From Clostridiales bacterium (GTDB lineage Bacteria; Bacillota; Clostridia; Oscillospirales; Oscillospiraceae), in the NCBI GenBank assembly GCA_004555205.1, contig SFIY01000003.1:1-64000 (forward strand): DNA of 64,000 nucleotides, given 5' to 3'. The translations under genes were made by a program, and so were the position numbers. The notes under the pieces are model-generated. The model worked only from the letters and a program-made list of their open reading frames with translations. It searched no databases and had not been told where the DNA came from. Within the stretch, counting starts at the first letter, position 1; each line of letters begins with the position of its first letter. Positions 49,052 to 57,620 of this stretch are shown here, one piece after another.

Positions 49052-49085
49052 AAACAGGACGCGGCCATATGGCCGCGTCCTGTTT
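49052..49085. terminator. Bidirectional terminator after lepA
   Basis: AAACAGGACGCGGCC-ATAT-GGCCGCGTCCTGTTT, 15-bp perfect stem. Confidence 0.92.
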
Positions 49086-49088
49086 AAT

Positions 49089-49361
49089 TTACTGCTCCTT
49101 ATCCTTGAGGATCTCTTTCATTTCACGGGCTTCGCTCGCTACCTCCCGGCGCAGGTCCCGCTCTTCACGGATCGCCTTGATGTCATGGGCGATGGCTTCC
49201 TTTTTCATCTCCCATTCTGTCTGGAGGACCTCCCGGTGATCGGCCAGATCATCCTTTACCTTGTCTGCCAGATCATGCAGCTTCTCCTTATCACCCAGCT
49301 TATCGGACAGATCTTCTGCCCACTCTTTGACGGCAGCTTTCAGCTCTTCTGCGTTTTTCAT
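49089..49361 (-). CDS. Small highly charged helical protein
   Basis: 90 aa from the ATG with AAAGGAGGATG in front. Nearly all Lys/Glu/Asp/Ala/Leu, predicted as one or two long amphipathic helices (ELKAAVKEWAEDL, then HDIKAIREERDL). No cysteine, no membrane segment. Not recognised; it loosely resembles stress or late-sporulation helical proteins, which is only an impression. A longer in-frame reading through the preceding gap has no support. Confidence 0.7.
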   Translation of the reverse strand: MKNAEELKAAVKEWAEDLSDKLGDKEKLHDLADKVKDDLADHREVLQTEWEMKKEAIAHDIKAIREERDLRREVASEAREMKEILKDKEQ

Positions 49362-49457
49362 ACAGCATCCTCCTTTTTTTACCACCGTTATGATACCAAA
49401 TGGTTTACATAACGATATTGAACGGGATATGAAAATATTGTTAATTTTTTGTAAATA

Positions 49458-49487
49458 GGAAACCGCGGCCTGTAAGCCGCGGTTTCC
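49458..49487. terminator. Hairpin after the small membrane-protein gene
   Basis: GGAAACCGCGGC / GCCGCGGTTTCC; perfect stem, with only a weak U-run on the minus strand. Confidence 0.6.
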
Positions 49488-49492
49488 TGCGT

Positions 49493-49756
49493 TTATTCGT
49501 CTGTTTTTTCGCTTTCCTCCGTCCCGTGGTCGCGCAGATACCGGAGTCTGCGCCAAGCGCGGTACGCCATCAAAAAGCCCACGATCGCCAGCGCGGCGCA
49601 GAGGACGCCCAGCAGGATCATCCACCAGGCGAAGGCCGTGACCTCACACAAATAGGCGAAGATCCTATAGGCCATCAGCACCATGACGATGCCGATAAAC
49701 AGCAGCGCCACCAGCACGGTTTCATTACGGCAGGATTGAATCTTCTTCATCAGCAC
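49493..49756 (-). CDS. Small two-helix membrane protein downstream of metG
   Basis: 87 aa. Two transmembrane helices (about 14-32 and 43-65) followed by a basic stretch (RAWRRLRYLRDH) and an acidic tail. Positive-inside rule puts both ends in the cytosol. No family recognised. Its ATG overlaps the metG stop by 7 bp, so it is translated from the metG message under the same T-box control. Confidence 0.72.
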   Translation of the reverse strand: MLMKKIQSCRNETVLVALLFIGIVMVLMAYRIFAYLCEVTAFAWWMILLGVLCAALAIVGFLMAYRAWRRLRYLRDHGTEESEKTDE

Positions 49757-51714
49757 AGCTTTGCTCCTGCCGGAACGGCGTCGTCAATGAGCATCAGGTG
49801 CAGCTTCTCCTCGCCCTTTTCCTTGTGGACGGCGGAGATCAGCATACCGCAGGAGGGAATGCCCATCATCTTGCGGGGCGGCAGGTTCAAAATGGCGATG
49901 GCGGTCTTGCCGATCAGCTCCTCCGGCTCATAGTAGGCGTGGATGCCGGAGAGGATGATGCGGTCCGTGCCGGAACCGTCATCCAGCGTGAACTTCAGCA
50001 GCTTGTCGCTCTTCTTCACCGCTTCGCAGTTCTTGATCTTCACGGCGCGGAAGTCGGACTTGAGGAAGGTATCGAAATCCACATACTCCTCCACATAAGA
50101 CTCGATCTCCAGTGCGGGCAGGGCGGCCTTCTTCTGTGCCTCCTGCAGCGCCTCCAGATCGGCCAGCGCCTTCTCGCTGTCAATGCGGGGGAACAGGTTC
50201 TCGCCCTTGCAGACGGTGGCGTCAGCGCGCAGGCTGCCCCAGACATTGGCCTTTTCCCAGGTACGGCAGCCCTCGCAGGCGCCGATCTTCTCGAAAATCT
50301 TGTCGCAGGTGTCGGGCATGAAGGGGGTCAGCAGGGTGGTGCAGATGCGGATGGTTTCCAGCAGGTTATAGAGCACGGTGGCCAGACGGGTACGCTTGCT
50401 CTCGTCCTTGCCCAGACTCCAGGGGGTGGTTTCGTCGATATACTTATTGGCGCGCTCCACCACCTTGAAGATCTCCTCCAGACCGTTCTGGAACTGGAAC
50501 TTCTCCATCTCCTCCTCATAGCGCTCGCGCAGGGCACAGGCCATGGTCTTCAGCTCGCAATCCAGTGCCTCGTCCTCCCGCTCGGTGGGCAGGGTGCCGC
50601 CGAAATACTTCTCGGCCATACCGGTGGTGCGGGACACCAGATTGCCCAGCTTATTGGCCAGATCGGTATTGATGGTGTTGATAAGCAGCTCGTTGGAGAA
50701 ATTGCCGTCGGTGCCGAAGGGGAAGGTGCGCAGCAGGAAGAAACGCAGCGCGTCCACGCCGAACATCTCGGAAAGGGCATAGGGGTCCACTACGTTGCCC
50801 TTGGACTTACTCATCTTGCCGCCGTCGATGACCAGCCAACCGTGGCCGTAGACATGCTTGGGCAGGGGCATCTCCATGCTCATGAGCATGGCGGGCCAGA
50901 TGATGGAGTGGAAGCGAACGATCTCCTTACCCACAAAGTGGACATCGGCGGGCCAATACTTGTCATAGTCGTTGTACCGGTCGTTCATGAAGCCCAGCGC
51001 GGTGGGGTAGTTGAACAGCGCGTCCACCCACACATAGACCACATGGCCCGGATCGAAGTCAACGGGGATGCCCCAGTCGAAGCTGGTACGGCTGACGCAC
51101 AGGTCCTCCAGGCCCGGCTTGATGAAGTTGTTGACCATCTCATTGACGCGGGTACGGGGCTGCAGGAAATCGGTGTCCTCCAGCAGGTGCTGCACCCGGT
51201 CGGCGTACTTGCTCAGACGGAAGAAGTAGGCCTCCTCCTCCGCGTCGTGGACCTCGCGGCCGCAGTCGGGGCATTTGCCGTCCACCAACTGGCTCTCGGT
51301 CCAGAAGCTCTCGCAGGGGGTGCAGTACTTGCCCTTATAGGCGCCCTTGTAGATGTCGCCCTTTTCGTACATCTTTCTGAAGATCTTCTGCACGGCCTCG
51401 CAGTGGTAATCGTCGGTGGTGCGGATGAAACGGTCGTTGGAAATGTTCATCAGCTTCCACAAATCCAGCACGCCGCGCTCGCCCTCCACGATGCGGTCCA
51501 GAAATTCCTTGGGGCTCAGTCCGGCTTCCTTGGCCTTGCTCTCGATCTTCTGGCCGTGCTCGTCCGTGCCGGTGAGGAACATGACATCGTAGCCGGTCAG
51601 GCGCTTATAGCGCGCCATGGTGTCGGCTGCCACGGTGCAATAGCTGTGGCCGATGTGCAGCTTGTCACTGGGGTAATAGATGGGGGTGGTAATATAGAAT
51701 TTCTTCTGTTCCAT
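49750..51714 (-). CDS. metG: Methionyl-tRNA synthetase
   Basis: 654 aa. HIGH motif (DKLHIGHSYC), KMSKS loop (GGKMSKSKGNVV), a zinc knuckle with CTPCESF and CPDCGRE in the connective insert, a helical anticodon-binding domain, and a C-terminal EMAP-like tRNA-binding domain (about 545-654, DFRAVKIKNCEAV). The ATG is preceded by GGAAGGAG. Expression is set by an AUG-specific T-box leader whose attenuator lies 274 bp upstream. Confidence 0.97.
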   Translation of the reverse strand: MEQKKFYITTPIYYPSDKLHIGHSYCTVAADTMARYKRLTGYDVMFLTGTDEHGQKIESKAKEAGLSPKEFLDRIVEGERGVLDLWKLMNISNDRFIRTTDDYHCEAVQKIFRKMYEKGDIYKGAYKGKYCTPCESFWTESQLVDGKCPDCGREVHDAEEEAYFFRLSKYADRVQHLLEDTDFLQPRTRVNEMVNNFIKPGLEDLCVSRTSFDWGIPVDFDPGHVVYVWVDALFNYPTALGFMNDRYNDYDKYWPADVHFVGKEIVRFHSIIWPAMLMSMEMPLPKHVYGHGWLVIDGGKMSKSKGNVVDPYALSEMFGVDALRFFLLRTFPFGTDGNFSNELLINTINTDLANKLGNLVSRTTGMAEKYFGGTLPTEREDEALDCELKTMACALRERYEEEMEKFQFQNGLEEIFKVVERANKYIDETTPWSLGKDESKRTRLATVLYNLLETIRICTTLLTPFMPDTCDKIFEKIGACEGCRTWEKANVWGSLRADATVCKGENLFPRIDSEKALADLEALQEAQKKAALPALEIESYVEEYVDFDTFLKSDFRAVKIKNCEAVKKSDKLLKFTLDDGSGTDRIILSGIHAYYEPEELIGKTAIAILNLPPRKMMGIPSCGMLISAVHKEKGEEKLHLMLIDDAVPAGAKLC

Positions 51715-51835
51715 AGGTTTGCTCCTTCCCTATATGGTTTCGTTTGTTGATTGATTTAATAAATATATTTTCACCCTTCCGGGGGAGAGGTGCCTTTGAC
51801 GGCCGCAAAAACGGCGGGGAAAAAACCGCTTCACA

Positions 51836-51946
51836 TTTCGTAACGATTTTTCAGTTGAAGTTGTAGTTGAAGTTGAAGTTGTAGTTGTAGTTGTAGTTGA
51901 AGTTGTAGTTGCCAACGAAAACGCATAGTTCGTGACGATTTGTCCC
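51836..51946 (-). repeat. Hexamer repeat tract in the metG 5' UTR
   Basis: Nine perfect hexamers of GTTGAA or GTTGTA run from 51854 to 51907 (AACTAC/AACTTC on the mRNA strand). They are flanked by TTCGTAACGATTT (51838) and TTCGTGACGATTT (51931). The tract lies between the T-box terminator and the metG start. In the mRNA it would be an unpaired A/C/U-rich stretch. The 51715-51987 gap holds nothing else. Confidence 0.88.
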
Positions 51947-51987
51947 TTTTCGTAGCGAAATATCCTGCAGCCGGCAGGGAGAGCAGT

Positions 51988-52271
51988 AAAAAAAATCGCC
52001 CCCGACTTCACTGTCAAGGGCGACAGAAATATGCCGCGTTACCACCTTGCTTCACCGCCTCCTCACGGAAAACGGCCTTACGAAGTGCCATTACACTCCT
52101 GCGCTGTCACGGGCGCTCCCGTTCCGGTCTAAGGTGCTTTACGTTCGACCGGACGGCTCCGGGGCCATGTTCACCGGTTCTGTCACCGCGTCCGCTCTCA
52201 CCTGTCCGGACTCTCTGATGGCGGGAAAAACCGGTTACTCTCCCTTTCACTGCCTTTTCTTGATTCGCTTA
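51988..52271 (-). promoter_or_regulatory. T-box leader (methionine) controlling metG
   Basis: Minus strand, about 284 nt. Stem I has GGGAGAGTAA and GGTGAGAGC; the specifier loop reads GAAC-AUG-GCC (ATG at 52168-52166), matching tRNA-Met. The T-box element AGGTGGTAACGCGGC (52047-52033) is the antiterminator bulge that pairs with uncharged tRNA. A CGCCC/GGGCG terminator with eight U's ends at 51988. Uncharged tRNA-Met should allow read-through. Confidence 0.93.
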
Positions 52272-52277
52272 CCGTAT

Positions 52278-52306
52278 AATATAGCGCAATCATCGGGTTT
52301 TGTCAA
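52278..52306 (-). promoter_or_regulatory. Promoter of the metG T-box transcript
   Basis: Minus-strand TTGACA (52306-52301), 17 bp, TATATT (52283-52278). Confidence 0.9.
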
Positions 52307-52380
52307 CAAATGGATTGGCTTATTGCCTGTATTATGCTAAAATGGAACAAAAATTATCCCCCCAAGGAGGTCATTCACCG

Positions 52381-53136
52381 ATGAAACTGGTTTCATGGAA
52401 TGTAAACGGTCTGCGCGCCTGTCTGGGCAAGGGCTTTTTGGACTATGTGAAGGAGGAGGACCCGGACATCCTCTGCCTGCAGGAGACCAAGCTGCAGCCG
52501 GAGCAGGCGGTTTTCGACCTGGACGGCTATCACCGCTTTTTCCACAGCGCCGACAAAAAGGGCTATTCCGGCACGGCAATTCTGACAAAGGAGGCGCCGC
52601 TGTCCGTCGCCTACGACTTCGGCGGCGACATCCACCGCCACGAAGGGCGCGTGATTACCGCCGAATATGCGGACTTTTTCCTGGTCTGCTGCTACACGCC
52701 CAACAGTCAGGACGGCTTGAAGCGCCTTACCTACCGCCTGCAGTGGGAGGACGACCTGCGCGGCTATCTCAAGGCGCTGGACGCGGTGAAGCCGGTGGTC
52801 TACTGCGGCGACCTGAATGTGGCTCACAGGGAGATCGACCTGAAAAACCCCAAAGCCAACCGGATGAACCCCGGCTTTTCCGACGCCGAGCGCGAAAAAA
52901 TGACCGAGCTGATTGCTTCCGGCTTCACCGACAGCTTCCGCCATCTCCATCCCGAGGCCACCGGCGTGTACTCCTGGTGGAGCTACCGCTATCACGCGCG
53001 GGAGAACAACGCAGGCTGGCGCATCGACTATTTTATCGTGTCCGACCGCATGGCCGGGCGCATCCGCAGCGCGGAGATCCGCACCGCCGTGTACGGCAGC
53101 GATCACTGTCCGGTGGTGCTGGAGCTGGACAGATAG
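52381..53136 (+). CDS. exoA: Exodeoxyribonuclease III / AP endonuclease
   Basis: 251 aa. EEP-superfamily motifs in order: VSWNVNGLRA, LQETKL (metal Glu), GTAIL, GDLNVAHREIDLKNP (Asp/Asn pair), and GSDHCPVVLEL with the catalytic His. It cleaves at abasic sites in base-excision repair and complements mutY and mutS-mutL in this window. The ATG at 52381 follows CCAAGGAGG; upstream in-frame starts lie in the T-box promoter. Confidence 0.95.
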   Translation: MKLVSWNVNGLRACLGKGFLDYVKEEDPDILCLQETKLQPEQAVFDLDGYHRFFHSADKKGYSGTAILTKEAPLSVAYDFGGDIHRHEGRVITAEYADFFLVCCYTPNSQDGLKRLTYRLQWEDDLRGYLKALDAVKPVVYCGDLNVAHREIDLKNPKANRMNPGFSDAEREKMTELIASGFTDSFRHLHPEATGVYSWWSYRYHARENNAGWRIDYFIVSDRMAGRIRSAEIRTAVYGSDHCPVVLELDR

Positions 53137-53201
53137 CTTTTTTTACTTTAAATGCGCATAAAAATACCCATAAAAATCTTCTATTTTCATGAAAAATCAT
53201 A

Positions 53202-53230
53202 TTTACAGCTTGTCTTGGATTCGGTATAAT
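53202..53230 (+). promoter_or_regulatory. Promoter of buk
   Basis: TTTACA, 17 bp, TATAAT, 58 bp before the start. Confidence 0.92.
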
Positions 53231-53287
53231 ACAAGTTGGTAAAATATTGTGCAGTCTTTAGTGATTGCTGCATGAGGAGGAAACATC

Positions 53288-54352
53288 ATGTCTTATAAGA
53301 TTCTGGTTATCAATCCCGGCTCCACTTCCACCAAGATCGGCGTGTTTGAGGACGAGAAGCTGCTCTTTGACAAGACCCTGCGTCACCCCGCCGAAGAAAT
53401 CGCCAAGTTCGACTCCATTCCCGCTCAGCAGGAATGGCGCAAGCAGTTGGTACTGGAAGCGCTGGCCGAGAACCATTTCGACGCCAAGGAGCTGGATGCT
53501 GTTTCCGCTCGCGGCGGTCTGGTCAAGCCCATCCGCGGCGGTACCTATGCCACCTCCGACGCCCTGCTGGCCGACTGCATCGCAGGCGTACAGGGTCAGC
53601 ACGCCTGCAATCTGGGCGGCCTGATCGCCAAGGAGATCGGTGACGAGCTGGGCATCCCCTCTTTCATTGCCGATCCCCCCGTTGTGGATGAGATGTGCAA
53701 TGTGGCGCGCTATTCCGGTTATCCCACGATTCTCCGCGTGAGCAAGTTCCACGCCCTGAATCAGAAGGCCGTTGCCAAGCGCTACGCCAAGGAAGTGGGC
53801 AAAAAGTATGAGGATCTGAACCTGATCGTCTGCCACATGGGCGGCGGTGTGTCCGTGGGCGCTCATGTGAAGGGCAGCGTTGTGGATACCGAGAACGCAC
53901 TGGACGGCGAGGGCCCCTTCTCTCCCGAGCGCGCAGGCTCCCTGCCTACCGATGCTATCATGGATCTGTGCTTCTCCGGTAAGTACACCAAGGCTGAGCT
54001 GAAGAAAATGTTCGTCGGCCGCGGCGGTCTGGTGGCTTATACCGGCAGCACCGATATGCGCGATCTGCTGAAGATGGCAGAAACCGACAAGAAGGTCGCT
54101 GAGGTCGTGGACGCTTTCCATTATCAGATCGGCAAGGAGATCGGCGCTATGGCCGCCGCCATGAAGGGCAAGGTGGATCAGATTATTCTGACCGGCGGTA
54201 TCGCCTACGGTAAGTACACCACCGATGCGCTGGCCGAGATGGTCGGCTGGATCGCTCCCATTACCATATATCCCGGCGAGGATGAGCTGCTGGCGCTGGC
54301 ACAGGCTGCTCTGCGTGTGCTGAACGGCGAAGAAGAGGTTCAGACATATTGA
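53288..54352 (+). CDS. buk: Butyrate kinase
   Basis: 354 aa ASKHA-fold acyl kinase. VINPGSTSTKIGVFED (phosphate motif), DPPVVDEMC, CHMGGGVSVGAH, and TGGIAYGKYT are as in Buk; AckA is about 400 aa with a different DPP region. It makes butyrate and ATP from butyryl phosphate in the terminal step of the ptb-buk route. Strong promoter and GC-rich, optimal-looking codons suggest high expression. ptb is not adjacent. GAGGAGGAAACATC precedes the ATG. Confidence 0.93.
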   Translation: MSYKILVINPGSTSTKIGVFEDEKLLFDKTLRHPAEEIAKFDSIPAQQEWRKQLVLEALAENHFDAKELDAVSARGGLVKPIRGGTYATSDALLADCIAGVQGQHACNLGGLIAKEIGDELGIPSFIADPPVVDEMCNVARYSGYPTILRVSKFHALNQKAVAKRYAKEVGKKYEDLNLIVCHMGGGVSVGAHVKGSVVDTENALDGEGPFSPERAGSLPTDAIMDLCFSGKYTKAELKKMFVGRGGLVAYTGSTDMRDLLKMAETDKKVAEVVDAFHYQIGKEIGAMAAAMKGKVDQIILTGGIAYGKYTTDALAEMVGWIAPITIYPGEDELLALAQAALRVLNGEEEVQTY

Positions 54353-54368
54353 TATTCCCGTGTTTACA

Positions 54369-54399
54369 CAGCCCGCGCTGCCGCGCGGGCTGTTTTTTT
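54369..54399 (+). terminator. Terminator of buk
   Basis: CAGCCCGCGC-TGCC-GCGCGGGCTG followed by seven T's. Confidence 0.93.
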
Positions 54400-54452
54400 G
54401 TATAACCCATGAGTTGAGCCGATAAACTCTGCGCCAGATGCATTTGGTAAAC

Positions 54453-54488
54453 AAAAAAACGACTGAGGTGTTCCTCAGTCGTTTTTTT
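54453..54488. terminator. Terminator of the rpmH-jag operon
   Basis: AAAAAAACGACTGAGG-TGTT-CCTCAGTCGTTTTTTT; T-runs on both strands, 26 bp from the jag stop. Confidence 0.92.
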
Positions 54489-54513
54489 GTTTGTTTCGGG
54501 CAATCTCGCCCCA

Positions 54514-55332
54514 TTACCGCTTGTCGCGGTCGTAGGCCACGACGACGCGGCGGTTGGGCTCGCTGCCGATGGAGTAGGTGGTTACACCGGCCACTTCCTG
54601 CAGAGCGGAGTGGATCACATGGCGCTCATAGGCGTTCATGGGCTCCAGCGTGACGCTGCGGCGATACTTGGTCACCTTCACCGCCACCTTGCGGGCCAGA
54701 CTCTCCAAACTCTGCTCACGCTTGGCACGGTAGTTCTCGGCGTCCACATGGATGCGGATGCGCTTGTCGACACCGCTGTTGACCGCGTAGTTGGCCAACT
54801 GCTGAATGGCATCCAGCGTTTCGCCGCGGCGGCCGATCAGGGCGCCCATCTTTTCGCCTTCCAAAATGGCCTTATAGCGGCCCTTTTCCGTTTCATACAC
54901 CTTGACCTGTGCGGCGCTGTCCATATGCGCCAGCAAACCGCTCAGAAAGGCGGCAATACGCTTGGCGTTGTCATCCTCGCACACAGGCAGGGCTTCCTTA
55001 CAGGGCGCTTCCGCCGCTTTTTCTTCCACGATGGGCTTTTCCTCTGCCACGGGCTTGGGCCGGGCAGCCTTGACGGGCTTTTCCGCCTTCTTGGCGCACT
55101 TTTCCTCCGCCTTCTTCACAGGCTTGACAGGCAGGGGGATCTCCTCCATGGGAGCTTCCTCCGGGCCATAGGTCACGCGGACGCGGGCATCATGACCGCC
55201 GATTCCCAAAAAACCGCTCTTGGCGCGCTCGAGAATCTCTACGGACACATCATCGCGATCCATTCCCAGCTGCGCCAGTGCCTTGCGGATGGCTTCCTCC
55301 TCAGTCTTGCCCGTTACATCAATATAACTCAT
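54514..55332 (-). CDS. jag: RNA-binding protein Jag (KhpB)
   Basis: 272 aa. Jag-N domain (first 50 residues, EILERAKSGFLGIGG), a Lys/Glu/Pro-rich linker, KH domain (MGALIGRRGETLDAIQQL) and R3H (NAYERHVIHSALQ). KhpB binds many RNAs with KhpA and affects cell length and sporulation-era expression. The ATG at 55332 has GGAG in front; a TTG six bases earlier is less likely. Last gene of the rpmH-rnpA-yidD-yidC-jag unit. Confidence 0.94.
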   Translation of the reverse strand: MSYIDVTGKTEEEAIRKALAQLGMDRDDVSVEILERAKSGFLGIGGHDARVRVTYGPEEAPMEEIPLPVKPVKKAEEKCAKKAEKPVKAARPKPVAEEKPIVEEKAAEAPCKEALPVCEDDNAKRIAAFLSGLLAHMDSAAQVKVYETEKGRYKAILEGEKMGALIGRRGETLDAIQQLANYAVNSGVDKRIRIHVDAENYRAKREQSLESLARKVAVKVTKYRRSVTLEPMNAYERHVIHSALQEVAGVTTYSIGSEPNRRVVVAYDRDKR

Positions 55333-55344
55333 AGACAAAACTCC

Positions 55345-56439
55345 TTAGTCATTGTAATGGTCCTCGCTGTAAGCGCGGCCACGGGCATAGGGGCGCTGGC
55401 CCACACGGCCGTTTTCGTTGGTAGAGGCGCGCTTTTCGCCGTTAGTCTGTTTCTTCTGCTGGGGTTTCTTCTTCGCCGTGTTGGCATTGTTGTACTCTGC
55501 CATCATGGCCTTCTGTCTTTCGTACTTGGCGGCACGCTTTTCGCGCTTTTCGCGTTCCTTGTCCGTTTCCTCACGGTCCAGAATCTTATTGAAGTACTTA
55601 TTCAGCGTCAGCTCCTGCAGCACGGAGAAGCCGGCGTTGGCAGACCAGTAGATGCTCAGTGCGCCGGGCAGAATGAAGCCCATCCACAGGGTCATCAGGG
55701 GCATCATATACATCATGGCCTTGGAAGAACCGTTCATGTTGCCGGAAGAACCATTGCTCTTCATGGACACGAAGGTCATCAAAAACTGCAGGGCCGTGGC
55801 GATAACGGGCAGCAGGAACAGACCGAACATGGGCCAGCCGCCGTGGGGGAACTGGCTGAACATACTGCTGGGCGTAGCGGCCAGGTCAATGCCCAGGAAG
55901 TTATAGTCCAGATTCACCAGACCGTCAAACTTGCCGGCAAAGGCATCCCAATGCTCGTGGACGAACTTGGTCAGGTAGATCTGCTCATAGGCCGCCTGCT
56001 GGGTGCCTTCGGCAGCCGTATAGCCCAGAGAAGCGGCCAATGTCCCGATCTCCTTGATTACACTCTCAGACAGGGACATGAAGTAGCGCAAGGGGGTACG
56101 GATGATGTAGTACAGGGCGATCAGGATGGGGAAGGGGATGAAGGACCACAGGCAGCCGGACATGGGGTTGATGCCCTCTTTGGCATAAAGGTCGGCCATC
56201 TCCTGCTGCTGACGCTCTTTATTGTTGGCAAAGCGCGTCTGGATATCCTTGATTTTGCCCTGCATACGGTTCATACGCAGCATGCTCTTCTTGCTCTTGA
56301 GCTGGAAGGGCAGCAGCACCAGCTTGACCACCAGCGTAAACAGAATCAGCGCGATACCGTAAGAGCCGGTAATGCTGTAAAACAGGCGGGTCAGCCAGGC
56401 GAAGGGAACACAAATATAATATCCGATTTGTGCAAACAT
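55345..56439 (-). CDS. yidC: Membrane protein insertase YidC
   Basis: 364 aa. Five transmembrane helices in the Oxa1 core: GIALILFTLVVKLVLLPFQLKSKKSM, the hairpin region and PMSGCLWSFIPFPILIAL, then LMPLMTLWMGFILPGALSIYW. The TM1 positive residue of the hydrophilic groove is kept in the lysine/arginine-rich hairpin. The N terminus has no lipobox. A basic C-terminal tail with Gln/Lys repeats may bind ribosomes. Confidence 0.95.
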   Translation of the reverse strand: MFAQIGYYICVPFAWLTRLFYSITGSYGIALILFTLVVKLVLLPFQLKSKKSMLRMNRMQGKIKDIQTRFANNKERQQQEMADLYAKEGINPMSGCLWSFIPFPILIALYYIIRTPLRYFMSLSESVIKEIGTLAASLGYTAAEGTQQAAYEQIYLTKFVHEHWDAFAGKFDGLVNLDYNFLGIDLAATPSSMFSQFPHGGWPMFGLFLLPVIATALQFLMTFVSMKSNGSSGNMNGSSKAMMYMMPLMTLWMGFILPGALSIYWSANAGFSVLQELTLNKYFNKILDREETDKEREKREKRAAKYERQKAMMAEYNNANTAKKKPQQKKQTNGEKRASTNENGRVGQRPYARGRAYSEDHYND

Positions 56440-56480
56440 GGATTTTCCTCCGTAATTTTCTTTTTGAAAGAGGTTTGCGC

Positions 56481-56690
56481 TCAGGGTACGGGATCATACC
56501 CGCCCTTGTGGAAAGGATGGCATCGCAGAAAACGCTTTAAGGCCAGCCAGCCGCCCTTTGCCGCGCCGTACTTCTCCACCGCCTCCACGGCATATTCCGA
56601 GCAGGTGGGGATATAGCGGCAGCGGGGCGGGAACAGCGGCGACACGGCGCGCTGATAAAAGCGGAACACCGCCAGAAGCACCCGTTTCAT
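56481..56690 (-). CDS. yidD: Membrane protein insertion efficiency factor YidD
   Basis: 69 aa. The family core is FYQRAVSPLFPPRCRYIPTCSEYA followed (split here) by RFLRCHPFHKGGYDPVP. It is a small peripheral membrane protein that helps YidC. The ATG overlaps the rnpA stop. Longer upstream reading is inside rnpA. Confidence 0.94.
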   Translation of the reverse strand: MKRVLLAVFRFYQRAVSPLFPPRCRYIPTCSEYAVEAVEKYGAAKGGWLALKRFLRCHPFHKGGYDPVP

Positions 56691-57034
56691 CGCCTGTCCT
56701 CCGTCAGAAGGCCCAACTGCGCCGCCAGGTGACGATAGGCGTCCTCCAGCTTGCGGTAAGGCGTATGCACGGCCTTGACGCGGGCCACAAGGATCACATC
56801 GTATCCCGGCAGCAGCGCCGCCCTGTTCAGGCGATAAATCTCCCGCAATTGACGGCGCACGCGATTGCGCACCACCGCGCCGCCCAATTTGGTGCTGACG
56901 GTGACGCCCAGACGGCTCTTGCCCTGACGGTTTCGCTGGCAATACATCACCAGAGCAGGCGAAACGGCAGACTTCCCCTTGCGGTAGATGCGTCGGAACT
57001 CATGGTTCTCTTTTACCGTGACGTCAGCTTTCAT
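56687..57034 (-). CDS. rnpA: Ribonuclease P protein component
   Basis: 115 aa basic protein. NHEFRRIYRKGKS near the N terminus and the RNR signature VVRNRVRRQLREIYR. It binds the P RNA and pre-tRNA leader. The start at 57034 has AAAGGAGTACACC in front. It lies 105 bp after rpmH, in the universal rpmH-rnpA order. Confidence 0.94.
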   Translation of the reverse strand: MKADVTVKENHEFRRIYRKGKSAVSPALVMYCQRNRQGKSRLGVTVSTKLGGAVVRNRVRRQLREIYRLNRAALLPGYDVILVARVKAVHTPYRKLEDAYRHLAAQLGLLTEDRR

Positions 57035-57139
57035 GGTGTACTCCTTTGGCAAATGAATACATAGACCAATAGGGACGGCAGGTTTTCCCATCCACCGTCC
57101 CTGATGCATTTATCTATGCGCGATGCACTTTCCGTGACC

Positions 57140-57274
57140 TCAGAGGGTCAGGCGTGCGCGGCCCTTGGCGCGACGGCGAGCCAGCACTTTACGGCCGTTT
57201 TTGGTGGCCATTCTCTTACGGAAGCCGTGCTCCTTGGAGCGCTGACGCTTCTTGGGCTGATAGGTACGGAACAT
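57140..57274 (-). CDS. rpmH: 50S ribosomal protein L34
   Basis: 44 aa, textbook L34: FRTYQPKKRQRSKEHGF and RKVLARRRAKGRARL. First gene of the leftward origin operon. ATG preceded by GGAGGTGTC. Confidence 0.98.
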   Translation of the reverse strand: MFRTYQPKKRQRSKEHGFRKRMATKNGRKVLARRRAKGRARLTL

Positions 57275-57404
57275 TGCATGACACCTCCATTTACATAAAA
57301 TACGGCGGCTTTTATCAAAACCGCGCTTACTCGACAGCGACCGGTTCCCACCGGTCACCGCAGTCGATTGTTTCAGGCGCTGATCGTAAAGCAACGCACC
57401 AGTT

Positions 57405-57433
57405 ATTATACATAAATCGCTCCACCCTGTCAA
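57405..57433 (-). promoter_or_regulatory. Promoter of the rpmH operon
   Basis: Perfect TTGACA (57433-57428), 17 bp, TATAAT (57410-57405). The rest of 57275-57688 contains only this promoter and the dnaA promoter; I see no DnaA boxes there. Confidence 0.93.
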
Positions 57434-57591
57434 CATAAAATTATAAGGATCGTATTCTTCGGCTTTTTTCGCAAAAAGGGCCGTTTTGCCTCTGTTTGTT
57501 GCCTAAATATGGTACATTTTATAGGTTTAGTTCCCCAATATATAGGGAAAAGCAGGAGATAAAAAATTGTACTTAATAATTAGAATATGTA

Positions 57592-57620
57592 TAGACTTTT
57601 CCCGCTGTTTTTGCTATAAT
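57592..57620 (+). promoter_or_regulatory. Promoter of dnaA
   Basis: TAGACT, 17 bp, TATAAT, 69 bp before dnaA. Confidence 0.75.

Noticed and set aside
48869..49087. 72-codon plus-strand frame after lepA
   Set aside because: It has no ribosome site, runs through the repeated lepA end and into the terminator, and has no recognisable product.
49798..51750. 650-codon plus-strand frame
   Set aside because: Antisense to metG with all its motifs; no independent support.
51854..51907. Short regular repeats, considered as a CRISPR array
   Set aside because: Units are 6 bp with no spacers and no cas genes; it is a microsatellite in a UTR. No CRISPR array was seen anywhere in the window.
51730..52045. 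Small minus-strand frames (64 and 95 codons) through the T-box and hexamer tract
   Set aside because: They begin inside the antiterminator and attenuator and translate the repeats as Thr/Ser or Asn/Tyr/Phe runs. RNA structure explains the sequence better than a peptide.
54487..56616. 709-codon open frame on the plus strand
   Set aside because: Antisense to jag and yidC, both clear by domain. No ribosome site; composition of a shadow frame.
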